A DNA stretch of 64,000 nucleotides from Luteolibacter yonseiensis (lineage in GTDB: Bacteria; Verrucomicrobiota; Verrucomicrobiia; Verrucomicrobiales; Akkermansiaceae). The stretch lies in the NCBI RefSeq assembly GCF_016595465.1, contig NZ_JAENIK010000009.1:1-64000 (forward strand), written 5' to 3'. The notes below the pieces were generated by a model. The model searched no databases, was not told the DNA's origin, and was given only the letters and a program-made list of their open reading frames with translations. A program made the translations under genes and the position numbers. Within the stretch, counting starts at the first letter, position 1. Each line of letters opens with the position of its first letter. Shown in pieces: positions 16,757-26,219 of the stretch.

Positions 16757-19474
16757 CTATTTCACCTGGATGCGCATGAACCCGCGGGCCGGGTCCAGAT
16801 TGCCCAAAGGGATGCTCGCTTCCCGGATCTGGTACGTCGATTGGGTGGAGATGGGTTGATCGTTGATGCCGATGCCGGACCAGGTGGTGAGATCGCTGCT
16901 CCAGAAGGCCTGGCACTGGAGATCGGTGGCGGCAAGGCTGCGCGTGTAGGTCAGCCGGAGGAATTCTCCGTCCTTGACCATGACAGGCAGTGCGGACGCG
17001 GCATTTGGCACGGTGGGATCGAGGGCCAGGCCGCGCTCGACCAGATTCGGGATGCCGTCGTGATCCGGGTCCGCGAGATCGGCGGCCGCGCCGGAATTGA
17101 CCGGGTCCTGGAAGTGGAGGTTCCGCCAGATGTCACCGGGGGTGGTGATCGGATGATTGAAGATTTTCAGGTCATCGATGGCCCCGGCGAAGAAAGCCCC
17201 GCCGTAGAGGGTGCTGCCGAGGCGGATGCCTCCTGCGGCGTTGCGTGGTCCGGTCGGTCCGGTGTCGCTGGCCTGGAGCTGGCCGTCGACGTAGAGCTTC
17301 ATCGCACCCGTCGCGCTGACGCGCGTGGCGGTGACATGGTGCCAGAGCCCGTCGTTGACGGCCGTGGTGGAGAGAATGGTCTTGTCCGGATTGCCGATGC
17401 CGAAGCCGACCTTGTTGCCGACGAGGGCGACGCCCCAGTCCGCCGCGGCTCCGGGAATTTCGGAATCGATGATGGATTTTCCCGCATACCATTGGCCGGT
17501 GGCTCCGGTGGCGGTGGTTTTCATCCACCAGCTGAGGGTGAAATCGCCGCTGGCGGTGGCGGGGATCCGGATGAAGCTGCCGGTGCCATCGAATTGGGCT
17601 GCCTGGCTTCCGATTTTTCCCGGGACGTAGGTGATGGCGGTGGAGGTGCCGGGGTTGTTGAAGGGACTGGAATCGCCGGCGTTTCCATCGAGAGGGTAAT
17701 GGGCGACGACGGCTTGGCCGACGGTGGCGAGGTGGGTGATCTCGGCGGGACCGAGGATTCTATTGTAGATCCGCACTTCATCCAAGCTGCCATTCAGGAA
17801 ACCCGTCACGCCCCCGATGCTGCCGAGACGCATTTTGCCGGGGGCGGTGCGGGCTCCGGTCGGACCGTTGCCGCTGGCCTGGAGCGAGCCGTCCACGTAG
17901 AGTTTCATCGCGCCCGAGCCGGTGTCGAGGGTGGCGAGCACGTGGTGCCAGACGTTGTCATTGATGGCGACGGTGGAGGTGATGGTGATGTCGGCATTTC
18001 CCACGCCGAACGCGGCCTTGTTGCCGACGAGCGCGAGTCCGAAGTCCTTGGCGACTCCGCCGACCTCTCCGTCGATGAGGCCCATGCCTTGGTACCATTG
18101 GCCGGTTCCCGCGGTGGCGGAGGTTTTCACCCAGCAGGCGAGGGTGAAATTCGTGTCCACCGGCGCGGGGAACTCGATGGATCCGTTCGTGCCGTTGAAG
18201 GTCGCGGCTTGGGCGTCCACCCGCCCAGTCGAGTAGCTCACGCCGCCGGAGACGGTGCCGTGAAGCCCGCGCCCGCTGACATCCCGCGCGCTGCCATCGA
18301 GCTTGAATTGTGCCATCAGGGTGCCCTGCGGCTCGGGGGGGGCGACCTCGTCGAAGACCCATTCCTGGTTCAGCGCGTTGATGTCATCATAGTATTGGGA
18401 GATGTTGGTTCCATTGCCGGTGGCGTTCGGTCCTCCTTCCACGTCGATGATCATGTTCGAGCTGTTGCGGTTGAAGAGCTTCGAATAGATGCCGCCGTAG
18501 TGGAGGATGCGCCACTGCTGGTTCGTCCCGCCGGTGTCGTTCCAAGTGATGATGTTTCCACCGGCCGCGGTGGAATAGGCGGCCACCTCGAGGGCCTTCC
18601 CGCTGGCGGCGTTGAGGAATTTCCAGTATCCTCCGCCGACGTAGGTGGCGGTCCATTTTTGTAAATCCGAGCCGGAAAGAGGGTTCTGCCGGACGTTCGC
18701 ACCCGCGGTGGCGTCGGCGGCTTCCATCACTTTCTGGCTGAGGCGGGAGCGAAGGACGTAGGTGCGGCCGTTTCTCACCGGGCAGGCCCGGGCCGGATCG
18801 CTCTCGGTCCACCATTCGTCGTAGTTGGAGATGCCGTCCCCGTCCATGTCACCGGCCGCCGGTTGGGCGGTGGAGCCGGTTTTGTAGCGCTCCCACTCGT
18901 CGGACATGCCGTCTCCATCACCATCCTGGAAGCCCATGTCGAACCGCATCGCCTGGATGAGCCGGGGCAGGCGCAGGCGGGCAACGGGGTTGTCCTCGCT
19001 GCCGTAATTGAAGCCATACGGATAATAGTGGACGCCGGAGCGGCGCAGCTCCGCGCCCGGACCATCGTAGAGCTTGATGAGGTTCCGGGTGGCGGCACCG
19101 GTCCAGATGCCACCGCCGTCGAACTGGTTCTCCCACTGCCACGTGGTGCCGCTGCCCAGGTAGTGGGCGATCTCGTGCAGGGCGACCTGCGTGCTGATGG
19201 AACCGCCGAATTTCAGTTCGCCGTTGTAGCTCGCCTCAGCCGTTGGAACCCCGGGATGCCACGCGACGTTGATGTTGACGTCGATGTTGGTCTGGGCGTT
19301 GTAGATGGCCACCGCTTCGTTCATGACGGCGGTGATTTCCGCGCGTTTCGCGGCATTGTCCTCGAAAACGTAGCCGATGGTGTAGCTCAGCGCTTGCGAC
19401 GGCGCGACGCTCCCGAGCCACAGCAGCGGGGCGACCTTGAAAAATGTGGAGACAATACGGCAGGGCGGGGTCAT
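16757..19474 (-). CDS. Secreted HExxH putative metalloprotease with ricin-type lectin and two LamG domains
   Basis: A 905-residue exported protein. The ATG at 19474 is preferred because it leads into a hydrophobic signal sequence (VAPLLWLGSVAPSQA). Residues 30-200 form a zinc-protease-like domain with H100-E-I-A-H104-Y-L-G. The third metzincin histidine is replaced by Thr (HEIAHYLGSGT), so catalysis is uncertain. A TSP3-like calcium segment follows (DGDGDGMSDEWERYK, DMDGDGISNYDEW), then a ricin-B-type lectin at about 240-375 (QKWTATYVGGGYWKF, NQQWRILHYGG). Two LamG domains come next (FTLACWVKTSATAGTGQWYQ and DFTLSWWMKTTATGATGQWY). It ends in a C-terminal module (FWSSDLTTWSG ... RGFMRIQVK) shared with three other exoproteins here. 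Probable role: processing or binding of extracellular polymer. Confidence 0.82.
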   Translation of the reverse strand: MTPPCRIVSTFFKVAPLLWLGSVAPSQALSYTIGYVFEDNAAKRAEITAVMNEAVAIYNAQTNIDVNINVAWHPGVPTAEASYNGELKFGGSISTQVALHEIAHYLGSGTTWQWENQFDGGGIWTGAATRNLIKLYDGPGAELRRSGVHYYPYGFNYGSEDNPVARLRLPRLIQAMRFDMGFQDGDGDGMSDEWERYKTGSTAQPAAGDMDGDGISNYDEWWTESDPARACPVRNGRTYVLRSRLSQKVMEAADATAGANVRQNPLSGSDLQKWTATYVGGGYWKFLNAASGKALEVAAYSTAAGGNIITWNDTGGTNQQWRILHYGGIYSKLFNRNSSNMIIDVEGGPNATGNGTNISQYYDDINALNQEWVFDEVAPPEPQGTLMAQFKLDGSARDVSGRGLHGTVSGGVSYSTGRVDAQAATFNGTNGSIEFPAPVDTNFTLACWVKTSATAGTGQWYQGMGLIDGEVGGVAKDFGLALVGNKAAFGVGNADITITSTVAINDNVWHHVLATLDTGSGAMKLYVDGSLQASGNGPTGARTAPGKMRLGSIGGVTGFLNGSLDEVRIYNRILGPAEITHLATVGQAVVAHYPLDGNAGDSSPFNNPGTSTAITYVPGKIGSQAAQFDGTGSFIRIPATASGDFTLSWWMKTTATGATGQWYAGKSIIDSEIPGAAADWGVALVGNKVGFGIGNPDKTILSTTAVNDGLWHHVTATRVSATGAMKLYVDGQLQASDTGPTGPRNAAGGIRLGSTLYGGAFFAGAIDDLKIFNHPITTPGDIWRNLHFQDPVNSGAAADLADPDHDGIPNLVERGLALDPTVPNAASALPVMVKDGEFLRLTYTRSLAATDLQCQAFWSSDLTTWSGIGINDQPISTQSTYQIREASIPLGNLDPARGFMRIQVK

Positions 19475-19712
19475 GGAGAGAAGCGGGTTTTCAGTGGGTT
19501 TCAGACCCCGGGGGGCCGCCTCTGGAAAAGGAGGGGGCAACGGGTTGGGTGCCCGTGGATCAGTGGTTGGATCATCGCCCGGAACCTTCATCCTCCCAAG
19601 GGAAAGCTGCCCCCATGATCGGGGGGGAGCGGAAACGACTCATTTTGAATCCTTTCCACCACTCAATCGGGTAGTTTCGTGGACGCTGGGGAACGTCTCC
19701 GAAAAAAATCCC

Positions 19713-19741
19713 TTGAATTTGACTAAAAGGTAAACTATTAA
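19713..19741 (+). promoter_or_regulatory. tetR promoter with operator inside the spacer
   Basis: A -35-like TTGAAT (19713-19718) and a -10-like TATTAA (19736-19741) are exactly 17 bp apart. The spacer is TTGACTAAAAGGTAAAC (19719-19735), the reverse complement of a near-match to the operator at 20382-20399. The start point predicted from the -10 box falls at about 19748, the tetR ATG itself. No Shine-Dalgarno sequence precedes that ATG, so a leaderless autoregulated transcript is likely. Confidence 0.65.
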
Positions 19742-19747
19742 AAACGC

Positions 19748-20362
19748 ATGGGACGCAAGAGCGACGCCAAAGAACGCCTGCTGGAGGCTGCGCTGGATCT
19801 GATCTGGAAGCGCAGTTACGGCGTGCTGACCATTGACGCCATCTGCGAAAAGGCCGGAGTCAAGAAGGGGAGCTTCTATTACTTCTACGACTCCAAGTCC
19901 GCCCTCGCCGCCGCTGCCCTCCACGAGAGCTGGTATGCGTGTGGGAAAGAGACATGGGACAAGATTTTCTCCGCCTCGTCCGCGCCCTTGGACCGCATTT
20001 CGGATTTCATGAGGACGGTTTACGAAGGCCAGATCGAGGTTCAGGAGGAACACGGTCAGGTACTGGGTTGTCCTTGTTTTTCAGTAGGTTCCGAGACGAG
20101 CAGTGAGGACGAGGCCGTTAGTGAAAAGGCCCGGGAGATCCTCGGCCAGCAGCTTCGTTACTTCGAGTCCGCCATTCGTGACGCGCAGGCGGAGGGGCTG
20201 ATCGCTCCTGGCGATGCCGCGAAAATGGCGAAATGCCTGTTCTCATTTTTTGAGGGCAGCCTCGCCCAGGCACGCATTCACAACGATCTCAGCTACCTCC
20301 AAAGCCTGCCCGAGACATCGAGAAACATGCTCGTCGGTTATCAGGCGGCAACCGCTGGCTAA
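19748..20362 (+). CDS. TetR/AcrR-family repressor of the efflux operon
   Basis: A 204-residue regulator. The N-terminal helix-turn-helix is typical (RLLEAALDLIWKRSYGVLTI, AICEKAGVKKGSFYYFYDSK), followed by an all-helical ligand domain with the C-P-C-F-S motif seen in the AcrR subgroup that often carries TetR_C-type pockets. It lies 65 bp upstream of the RND adaptor gene in the same direction. Two matching imperfect palindromes, one in its own promoter and one before the adaptor gene, indicate autoregulation plus repression of the pump, relieved by a small-molecule ligand. The ligand is unknown. Confidence 0.92.
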   Translation: MGRKSDAKERLLEAALDLIWKRSYGVLTIDAICEKAGVKKGSFYYFYDSKSALAAAALHESWYACGKETWDKIFSASSAPLDRISDFMRTVYEGQIEVQEEHGQVLGCPCFSVGSETSSEDEAVSEKAREILGQQLRYFESAIRDAQAEGLIAPGDAAKMAKCLFSFFEGSLAQARIHNDLSYLQSLPETSRNMLVGYQAATAG

Positions 20363-20381
20363 AAAATTTTCGCAATTTATT

Positions 20382-20399
20382 GTTTACTAAATAGTCAAC
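20382..20399. promoter_or_regulatory. Predicted TetR operator upstream of the RND adaptor gene
   Basis: GTTTACTAAATAGTCAAC is an 18-bp palindrome with a single mismatched pair (GTTtACTA / TAGTcAAC). The same sequence in opposite orientation, with a few changes, lies in the tetR promoter (19719-19735). It sits 28 bp before the adaptor ATG in an AT-rich island, where it would overlap the promoter. Two copies flanking tetR support a shared operator. Confidence 0.7.
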
Positions 20400-20427
20400 T
20401 ACAAATCAAACGCTTACGAATATCGCC

Positions 20428-21597
20428 ATGAATCCAATCATCATCTCCCGCTTCTGGTCACCGATCGCCGCCCTCGCCGTGGTGGGCGGCCTCGGAGCCG
20501 TCACCTATCATTTCACCAATCGTGCCACCGCGGCCGAGGAAGGCGGCGCTCCGGTCGCCATGCCGCCGCCGAAGGTGACCATTGCCGCCGTCGAGCAGCG
20601 GACGGTGGTGGATCATCAGGAATTGCTGGGCCGGGTCGAAGCCATCGAGTCGGTGGAGGTGCGGCCACGGGTTTCCGGACACATCGAGGAGGTGCGTTTG
20701 AAGGCGGGCCAGACGGTGGCGAAGGGGGAGGTGTTGTTCCGTATCGATCCGCGTTGGTACAAGGCGCAGTATGACATCGCCGCGGCGGTGGTGGAGCGGG
20801 GCAGGGTCCGGGTGAAGATCGCGGAGAACCAGGCGCGGCGCACCACCGACCTGCTGGCCACCCGCGCGGTCTCCATCGAGGAGGCGGACGTCCGTGAATC
20901 GAAGCTCGCCGAGGAAAAGGCGGACCTCGCCGCAGCCGAAGCCACGCTTGCGAACGCGCGGCTGGATCTTGAATACACCGAGGTGAAGGCCCCCATCAGC
21001 GGACGGGTCAGCCGGGCGTATGTCACGGCCGGCAACCTGATTTCCGGCTCGCCGGGCAGCGGCACCCTGCTGACGACCATCGTTTCGGATGGCGACGTGC
21101 ACGTCTATGCGGACATCGACGAGGCGACGCTGCTGACCTTCAACCGTCTCAGCAGGGAGAACCGGATCGTGACCACGGAAGGTCGGGTGCCGGTGGAAAT
21201 GGAGCTGAGCGACGAGCAGCAGTTTTCGCGGCGCGGCTACATCGAGTCCACCAACAACCGCCTCGATCAAGGCACCGGCAGCCTCGTGCTGCGGATGGTT
21301 TTCCCGAATCCCGACGGCAAGCTCATCCCCGGCCTGTCGGCCCGCGTGCGGCTTCCGGTGAGCGCCCCGGAGCCCGCGTTGTTCGTCAACGAGCGTTCCA
21401 TCGGCACCAACCAGAACCAGAAATACGTCTTCACCGTCGCTCCGGACAACACGGTGGCCTACCGCACGGTGAAACTCGGCCCCGTGGTCGACGGCAAGCG
21501 CGTGATCCGCGAAGGCATCGCCGCCGGTGACCGCGTCATCACCAACGGCCTCCAGCGCGTGGCCGCCGGTGCGAAGGTCGATCCACAGCTCCAGTGA
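20428..21597 (+). CDS. RND efflux periplasmic adaptor (membrane fusion protein)
   Basis: A 389-residue protein of the AcrA/MexA family. An N-terminal signal/anchor (PIAALAVVGGLGAVTYHF) is followed by a split biotinyl-lipoyl domain (VEVRPRVSGHIEEVRLKAGQ and LEYTEVKAPISGRVSRAYVT). A coiled-coil hairpin of about 90 residues sits between them. The beta-barrel and membrane-proximal domains follow (GAKVDPQLQ at the end). No lipobox is seen, so anchoring is through the uncleaved N-terminus or by partner contacts. It links the inner-membrane pump (21675-24827) to the outer-membrane channel (24824-26191) and is under the adjacent TetR. Confidence 0.94.
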   Translation: MNPIIISRFWSPIAALAVVGGLGAVTYHFTNRATAAEEGGAPVAMPPPKVTIAAVEQRTVVDHQELLGRVEAIESVEVRPRVSGHIEEVRLKAGQTVAKGEVLFRIDPRWYKAQYDIAAAVVERGRVRVKIAENQARRTTDLLATRAVSIEEADVRESKLAEEKADLAAAEATLANARLDLEYTEVKAPISGRVSRAYVTAGNLISGSPGSGTLLTTIVSDGDVHVYADIDEATLLTFNRLSRENRIVTTEGRVPVEMELSDEQQFSRRGYIESTNNRLDQGTGSLVLRMVFPNPDGKLIPGLSARVRLPVSAPEPALFVNERSIGTNQNQKYVFTVAPDNTVAYRTVKLGPVVDGKRVIREGIAAGDRVITNGLQRVAAGAKVDPQLQ

Positions 21598-21674
21598 TCC
21601 CATAATCCTCCCCCCTCTCCCCCCGGCGAGCCCCTCATTTACCAATCACAGGCGAACCACGCCCATTTTCTGCC

Positions 21675-24600
21675 ATGAACTTCTCAGACTTCTTCATCAA
21701 ACGACCGATCTTCGCGGGCGTGCTATCGATCGTGACCTTCCTCGTCGGGGCGATCTCCCTCTGGACGCTGCCGGTCAGCGAGTATCCCGAGGTCATTCCT
21801 CCCACCGTCGTGGTGCGCGCCGTCTACCCCGGCGCGAACCCGAAAACCATCGCCGAAACGGTCTCCACGCCGCTGGAGCAATCGATCAACGGGGTGGAAA
21901 ACTCGATCTACATGTTTTCCCAGGCGACCAGCGACGGCGTGATGACGCTGACGGTCACCTTCAAGCTCGGCACGAATCCCGACGACGCGCAGGTGCAGGT
22001 GCAGAACCGCGTGGCGCAGGCGCTGCCGAAGCTCCCGGAGGAAGTCCGGCGGCTGGGCGTGACCACCATCAAGAGTTCGCCGGACCTGACGATGGTCGTC
22101 CACCTGCTTTCGCCGGACAACCGCTTCGACGACATCTACGTGAGAAACTACGCGACGCTGCAGGTGCGTGACGTGCTCACCCGCCTGCCCGGCGTCGGCC
22201 AGGTGCAGCTCTTCGGCTCCGGCGACTACGCGATGCGGATCTGGCTGGATCCGAACAAGGTGGCGGCGCGCGGGATGACCTCCGGCGACGTGGTCGCGGC
22301 CATCCGTGAACAGAACGTCCAGGTCGCGGCGGGAGCCGTCGGCCAGCAGCCGAACCCGCAGTCGGCGGACACCGAACTGCTGATCAACACGAAGGGGCGT
22401 CTTGTCACCGAACAGGAGTTCGAGGAGATCGTCGTGAAAATCGGCGAGCACGGCGAACGAACCCTGCTGCGGGATGTCGCGCGCGTCGAACTCGGCGCGT
22501 CCGAATACGCGCTGCGCTCGCTGCTCAGCAACAAGACCGCCGTCGCGATTCCCATTTTCCAACTTCCCGGCTCCAACTCCATCGAGCTCTCCAACAATGT
22601 CCGCAAGACCATGGAAACCCTGAAGGCGGATTTCCCGGATGGCCTCGACTACAAGATCGCCTACGACCCGACCGTCTTCGTCCGGCACTCCATCGACGCG
22701 GTGGTGCACACGCTGCTGGAGGCGATCCTGCTGGTGGTGCTGGTGGTGATCCTCTTTTTGCAAACCTGGCGGGCCTCGATCATCCCGCTCGCCGCCGTGC
22801 CGGTCTCGCTGGTCGGCACCTTCGCGGTCATGCACATGCTCGGCTTCTCGATCAACGCGCTTTCGTTGTTCGGCCTCGTGCTGGCCATCGGCATCGTCGT
22901 GGACGACGCCATCGTGGTCGTGGAGAACGTGGAGCGGAACATCGCCCTCGGTTTCTCACCGGTGGAGGCCACGCGGCGGGCGATGCGAGAGGTGACCGGG
23001 CCCATCGTCGCGACAGCGCTGGTGTTGTCCGCGGTGTTCATCCCCACGGCTTTCATCAGCGGCCTGAGCGGCCAGTTCTACAAACAGTTCGCCATCACCA
23101 TCGCGATCTCCACGGTGATTTCCGCGTTCAACTCGCTCACGCTTTCCCCCGCGCTCGCGGCGCTTCTGCTGCGTGACCACCATGCGCCGAAGGACGGGCT
23201 TTCGAAGGTCATGGACAAGGGGCTCGGCTGGTTGTTCCGCCCGTTCAACCGCTTCTTCGAGTGGGCTTCCGAAAAATACTCCGCCGGGGTGGCGCGGTTG
23301 ATCCGCCGCAGCGCCATCGCGCTGATCGTGTATGCCGGGTTGATCGCCCTGACCTTCCTGGTGTTCAAGAAAGTGCCGTCCGGCTTCGTGCCCGCGCAGG
23401 ACAAGCAATATCTCGTCGCCTTCGCCCAGCTTCCGGAGGGTGCCTCGCTGGAGCGCACGGACGCGGTCATCCGGCGCATGGGTGACATCATGCTCAAGCA
23501 CCCCGGCGTCAGCGACTCCATCGCGTTTCCCGGGCTTTCCATCAACGGCTTCACCAACAGCCCGAACTCCGGCATCGCGTTCGTGAACCTCAAGCCCTTC
23601 GAAGACCGCAAGGGGGAGGGCATGTCCGGTCCGGAAATCGCCGCGCAGCTCAACAAGGAGTTTTCGGAAATCCAGGACGCGTTCATCGCCGTCGTTCCTC
23701 CGCCTCCGGTCAACGGACTGGGCACGACGGGCGGCTTCAAACTCTACGTGGAGGATCGTGCGGGCCTCGGCTACGACGAGCTTTTCACCGCCACGCAGGC
23801 CCTGGTCGCGAAGGCGAACCAGACGCCGGGACTGGCCGGCGCGTTCTCCGGATTCACCGTGAACACGCCCCAGCTTGAGGCCGAGATCGACCGCGGAAAG
23901 GCCAAGCAGCAGGGCGTGCCGCTTGGGAACATTTTCGAGGCGATGCAGATCAACCTGGGTTCGCTTTATGTGAACGACTTCAACCGCTTCGGCCGGACCT
24001 ACCAGGTGGTGGCGCAGGCGGACGCCAAATTCCGCACGAACGCGGAGGACATCACCAAGCTCAAGACCCGCAACCTGGACGGCAAGATGGTGCCGCTCGG
24101 CTCCGTGATGAAGGTGAACGAGACCTATGGTCCCGACCGCGCGATGCGCTACAACGGCTACTCCGCCGCGGAGATCAACGGCGGCCCCGCCCCCGGATAC
24201 AGCTCCGGCCAGGCCGAGGCCATCATGGAGAAAATCGCCGCCGAGACACTGCCGAAGGGCATGGTGCTGGATTGGACGGACCTGACCTACCAGAAGATCA
24301 TCGCGGGCAACACCGGCATGGTCATCTTCCCGCTCAGCATCATGCTGGTGTTCCTGGTGCTGGCCGCGCAGTATGAGAGCTTCCGCCTGCCCTTCGCGGT
24401 GCTGCTCATCGTGCCCACCGCCCTGCTCGCCGCGATGACGGGCGTCTGGCTCACGGATGGCGACAACAACATCTTCACGCAGATCGGCCTGATCGTGCTC
24501 ATCGGCCTCGCCGCGAAGAACGCGATCCTCATCGTGGAGTTCGCCGTGAAGCTGCGCGAGGAAGGCAAGGGTGTCGTCGAGGCCGCCGTCGAGGCTTCGA

Positions 24601-24827
24601 GGCTCCGCCTGCGTCCCATCCTGATGACCTCCATCGCCTTCATCGCGGGTGTGTTCCCGCTGGTCGTCGCAAGCGGCGCGGGCGCGGAGATGCGCACGGC
24701 GATGGGCGTCGCGGTGTTCGCCGGGATGATCGGCGTCACGTTCTTCGGACTGTTCCTCACCCCGATCTTCTACGTTGTGCTCGAGAGGGTGGGCGTGAAG
24801 AAACCACAACCGGAAATCCAATCATGA
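21675..24827 (+). CDS. RND (HAE-1) multidrug efflux pump, inner-membrane transporter
   Basis: A 1050-residue protein, full length for AcrB/MexB-type pumps. It starts MNFSDFFIKRPIFAGVLSIV. The proton-relay Asp pair lies in TM4 (VVDDAIVVVENVERN, about residues 410-411), and the family block GPIVATALVLSAVFIPTAFI is present. Two large periplasmic porter/docking loops separate the two six-helix halves (second half AAQYESFRLPFAVLLIVPTA, GLAAKNAILIVEFA). As a homotrimer it exports hydrophobic or amphiphilic compounds with proton antiport through the adaptor and OMF encoded on either side. Its stop overlaps the start of the OMF gene (ATGA), showing translational coupling. Confidence 0.96.
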   Translation: MNFSDFFIKRPIFAGVLSIVTFLVGAISLWTLPVSEYPEVIPPTVVVRAVYPGANPKTIAETVSTPLEQSINGVENSIYMFSQATSDGVMTLTVTFKLGTNPDDAQVQVQNRVAQALPKLPEEVRRLGVTTIKSSPDLTMVVHLLSPDNRFDDIYVRNYATLQVRDVLTRLPGVGQVQLFGSGDYAMRIWLDPNKVAARGMTSGDVVAAIREQNVQVAAGAVGQQPNPQSADTELLINTKGRLVTEQEFEEIVVKIGEHGERTLLRDVARVELGASEYALRSLLSNKTAVAIPIFQLPGSNSIELSNNVRKTMETLKADFPDGLDYKIAYDPTVFVRHSIDAVVHTLLEAILLVVLVVILFLQTWRASIIPLAAVPVSLVGTFAVMHMLGFSINALSLFGLVLAIGIVVDDAIVVVENVERNIALGFSPVEATRRAMREVTGPIVATALVLSAVFIPTAFISGLSGQFYKQFAITIAISTVISAFNSLTLSPALAALLLRDHHAPKDGLSKVMDKGLGWLFRPFNRFFEWASEKYSAGVARLIRRSAIALIVYAGLIALTFLVFKKVPSGFVPAQDKQYLVAFAQLPEGASLERTDAVIRRMGDIMLKHPGVSDSIAFPGLSINGFTNSPNSGIAFVNLKPFEDRKGEGMSGPEIAAQLNKEFSEIQDAFIAVVPPPPVNGLGTTGGFKLYVEDRAGLGYDELFTATQALVAKANQTPGLAGAFSGFTVNTPQLEAEIDRGKAKQQGVPLGNIFEAMQINLGSLYVNDFNRFGRTYQVVAQADAKFRTNAEDITKLKTRNLDGKMVPLGSVMKVNETYGPDRAMRYNGYSAAEINGGPAPGYSSGQAEAIMEKIAAETLPKGMVLDWTDLTYQKIIAGNTGMVIFPLSIMLVFLVLAAQYESFRLPFAVLLIVPTALLAAMTGVWLTDGDNNIFTQIGLIVLIGLAAKNAILIVEFAVKLREEGKGVVEAAVEASRLRLRPILMTSIAFIAGVFPLVVASGAGAEMRTAMGVAVFAGMIGVTFFGLFLTPIFYVVLERVGVKKPQPEIQS

Positions 24828-26191
24828 AATCATTTTCACTTCTGACATTCCTCCTTCTCGCCGCCTGCAAACCTCTCGGGCCGGATCATCAGACGCCCGT
24901 CATCAATCTTCCCGTGTCGTTCTCGAACGGCGGGGTGGATTGGACAAAGCGCTCGCCGGATTCGCTGCCGAAACCCCGTTCCTGGTGGAAACTCTACAAC
25001 GACGGAACCCTCGATGGTCTCGTGGAGCAGGCGCTGGCGAACAATCAGGAACTGACCGGAGCCGCCGCCCGTGTGAAGCAGGCGCGCGCGCTCAGCCGGG
25101 CCGCGCGGGGGCGCTATTTCCCGAGCATCGACATCGGGGCGTCCGCCTCCCGCTCGAAGTCCCGCGACAACGGGGTGGAGAACAACGTCAGTGTTCCGGG
25201 GGATCTCTCCTACGAGCTCGATGTCTGGGGAAAGGTCCGCCGCCAGGTGGAATCCGCCAACGCCCTGGCCGACGCGAGTCAGGAAAATTTCAGCGCGCTG
25301 CGGCTTACCGTCGTCGGGGAGGTCGCCCAGACGTATTGGGCGCTGCGGGCGGTCGATGCCGACCGCGACCTGCTCGCCCGGACCATTGAATTGCGGCGGA
25401 AAGGGTTCGACATCATGAGCCAGCAGGAAGGCGCCGGTTCCATCAGCGCGCTCGATCTTTCCCGGGCGCGCGGCGAGGTCGCGACGGCGGAGGCGGAGAA
25501 ATACCGCTTGGACCAGGACCGCATCGAGCTGCAGAACGCGATCGCCGTGCTCACGGGACGTGCGGCGGGCGGCTTGTCCCTTCCCGCGAAAACCGAACTG
25601 CCCGGCCCTCCATCCGTTCCCGTCAGCCTGCCGTCCGAGGTGTTGCTCCAGCGTCCCGACATCCGCGCCGCCGAACGTCGTGTCGCCGCCGCGAACGCGG
25701 ACATCGGTGCGTCCATCGCAGCCTACTACCCGTCGTTTCAAATCAACGGCAGCGGAGGATTCTCAGCAGGGTCGGGTGGCCAGCTTTTCAAATCCTCCGC
25801 ACTGGTATGGGCCATCGGACCCAATGTGTCCGTTCCCATCGTGGATCAGAAATTCCTGCGCGACCGCAGGGATGCCGCCATCGCTGCTCACGAGGCGGCC
25901 GGCGCGGAATACCGCCAGATCGTGCTCGACGCGGTCCGTGAGGTCGAGAACGCCCTGCAAGCCTCCTCGGTGATCGTCCGCCGCCAGAGCGCCCAGAACG
26001 AAGCCACCGCCGCCGCCCGCGAGACCGCGGATCTCTCCACCCAGCGCTACGACGCCGGCCTCGTCGGCTACCTCGATGTGGTGGACGCGGAAAGAACCCG
26101 CCTCGAAGCCGAACGCCTCGGCAACGCCGTCCGCGCCGAACGCCTGGCCTTGTCCGTGCAACTGGCGAAAGCGGTGGGCGGGGAATGGTGA
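24824..26191 (+). CDS. RND efflux outer-membrane channel lipoprotein (OprM/NodT family)
   Basis: A 455-residue TolC-like channel. The signal peptide ends in a lipobox (FLLLAAC, Cys15), so it should be a lipoprotein. The two structurally repeated OEP halves are present. First-half blocks are PRSWWKLYNDGTLDGLVEQA, ALANNQELTGAAARVKQARA and YELDVWGKVRRQVESANALA. Second-half blocks are LLQRPDIRAAERRVAAANAD, YYPSFQINGSGGFSAGSGG and RYDAGLVGYLDVVDAERTRL. It completes the tripartite pump and overlaps the transporter gene by 4 bp. A palindromic repeat (26220-26271) lies just downstream and may end or stabilise the transcript. Confidence 0.95.
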   Translation: MKSFSLLTFLLLAACKPLGPDHQTPVINLPVSFSNGGVDWTKRSPDSLPKPRSWWKLYNDGTLDGLVEQALANNQELTGAAARVKQARALSRAARGRYFPSIDIGASASRSKSRDNGVENNVSVPGDLSYELDVWGKVRRQVESANALADASQENFSALRLTVVGEVAQTYWALRAVDADRDLLARTIELRRKGFDIMSQQEGAGSISALDLSRARGEVATAEAEKYRLDQDRIELQNAIAVLTGRAAGGLSLPAKTELPGPPSVPVSLPSEVLLQRPDIRAAERRVAAANADIGASIAAYYPSFQINGSGGFSAGSGGQLFKSSALVWAIGPNVSVPIVDQKFLRDRRDAAIAAHEAAGAEYRQIVLDAVREVENALQASSVIVRRQSAQNEATAAARETADLSTQRYDAGLVGYLDVVDAERTRLEAERLGNAVRAERLALSVQLAKAVGGEW

Positions 26192-26219
26192 GGAGCGCGC
26201 TCATCCCGAGCGCTGCCTG

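Noticed and set aside
18335..18342. G8 tract as a frameshift in the secreted protease-like gene
   Set aside because: The reading frame is continuous through the tract and both sides align with LamG/lectin domains, so the gene is intact.
22956..24821. Minus-strand open frame opposite the RND transporter
   Set aside because: Shadow of a strongly biased gene; His/Glu/Arg-rich nonsense without domains.
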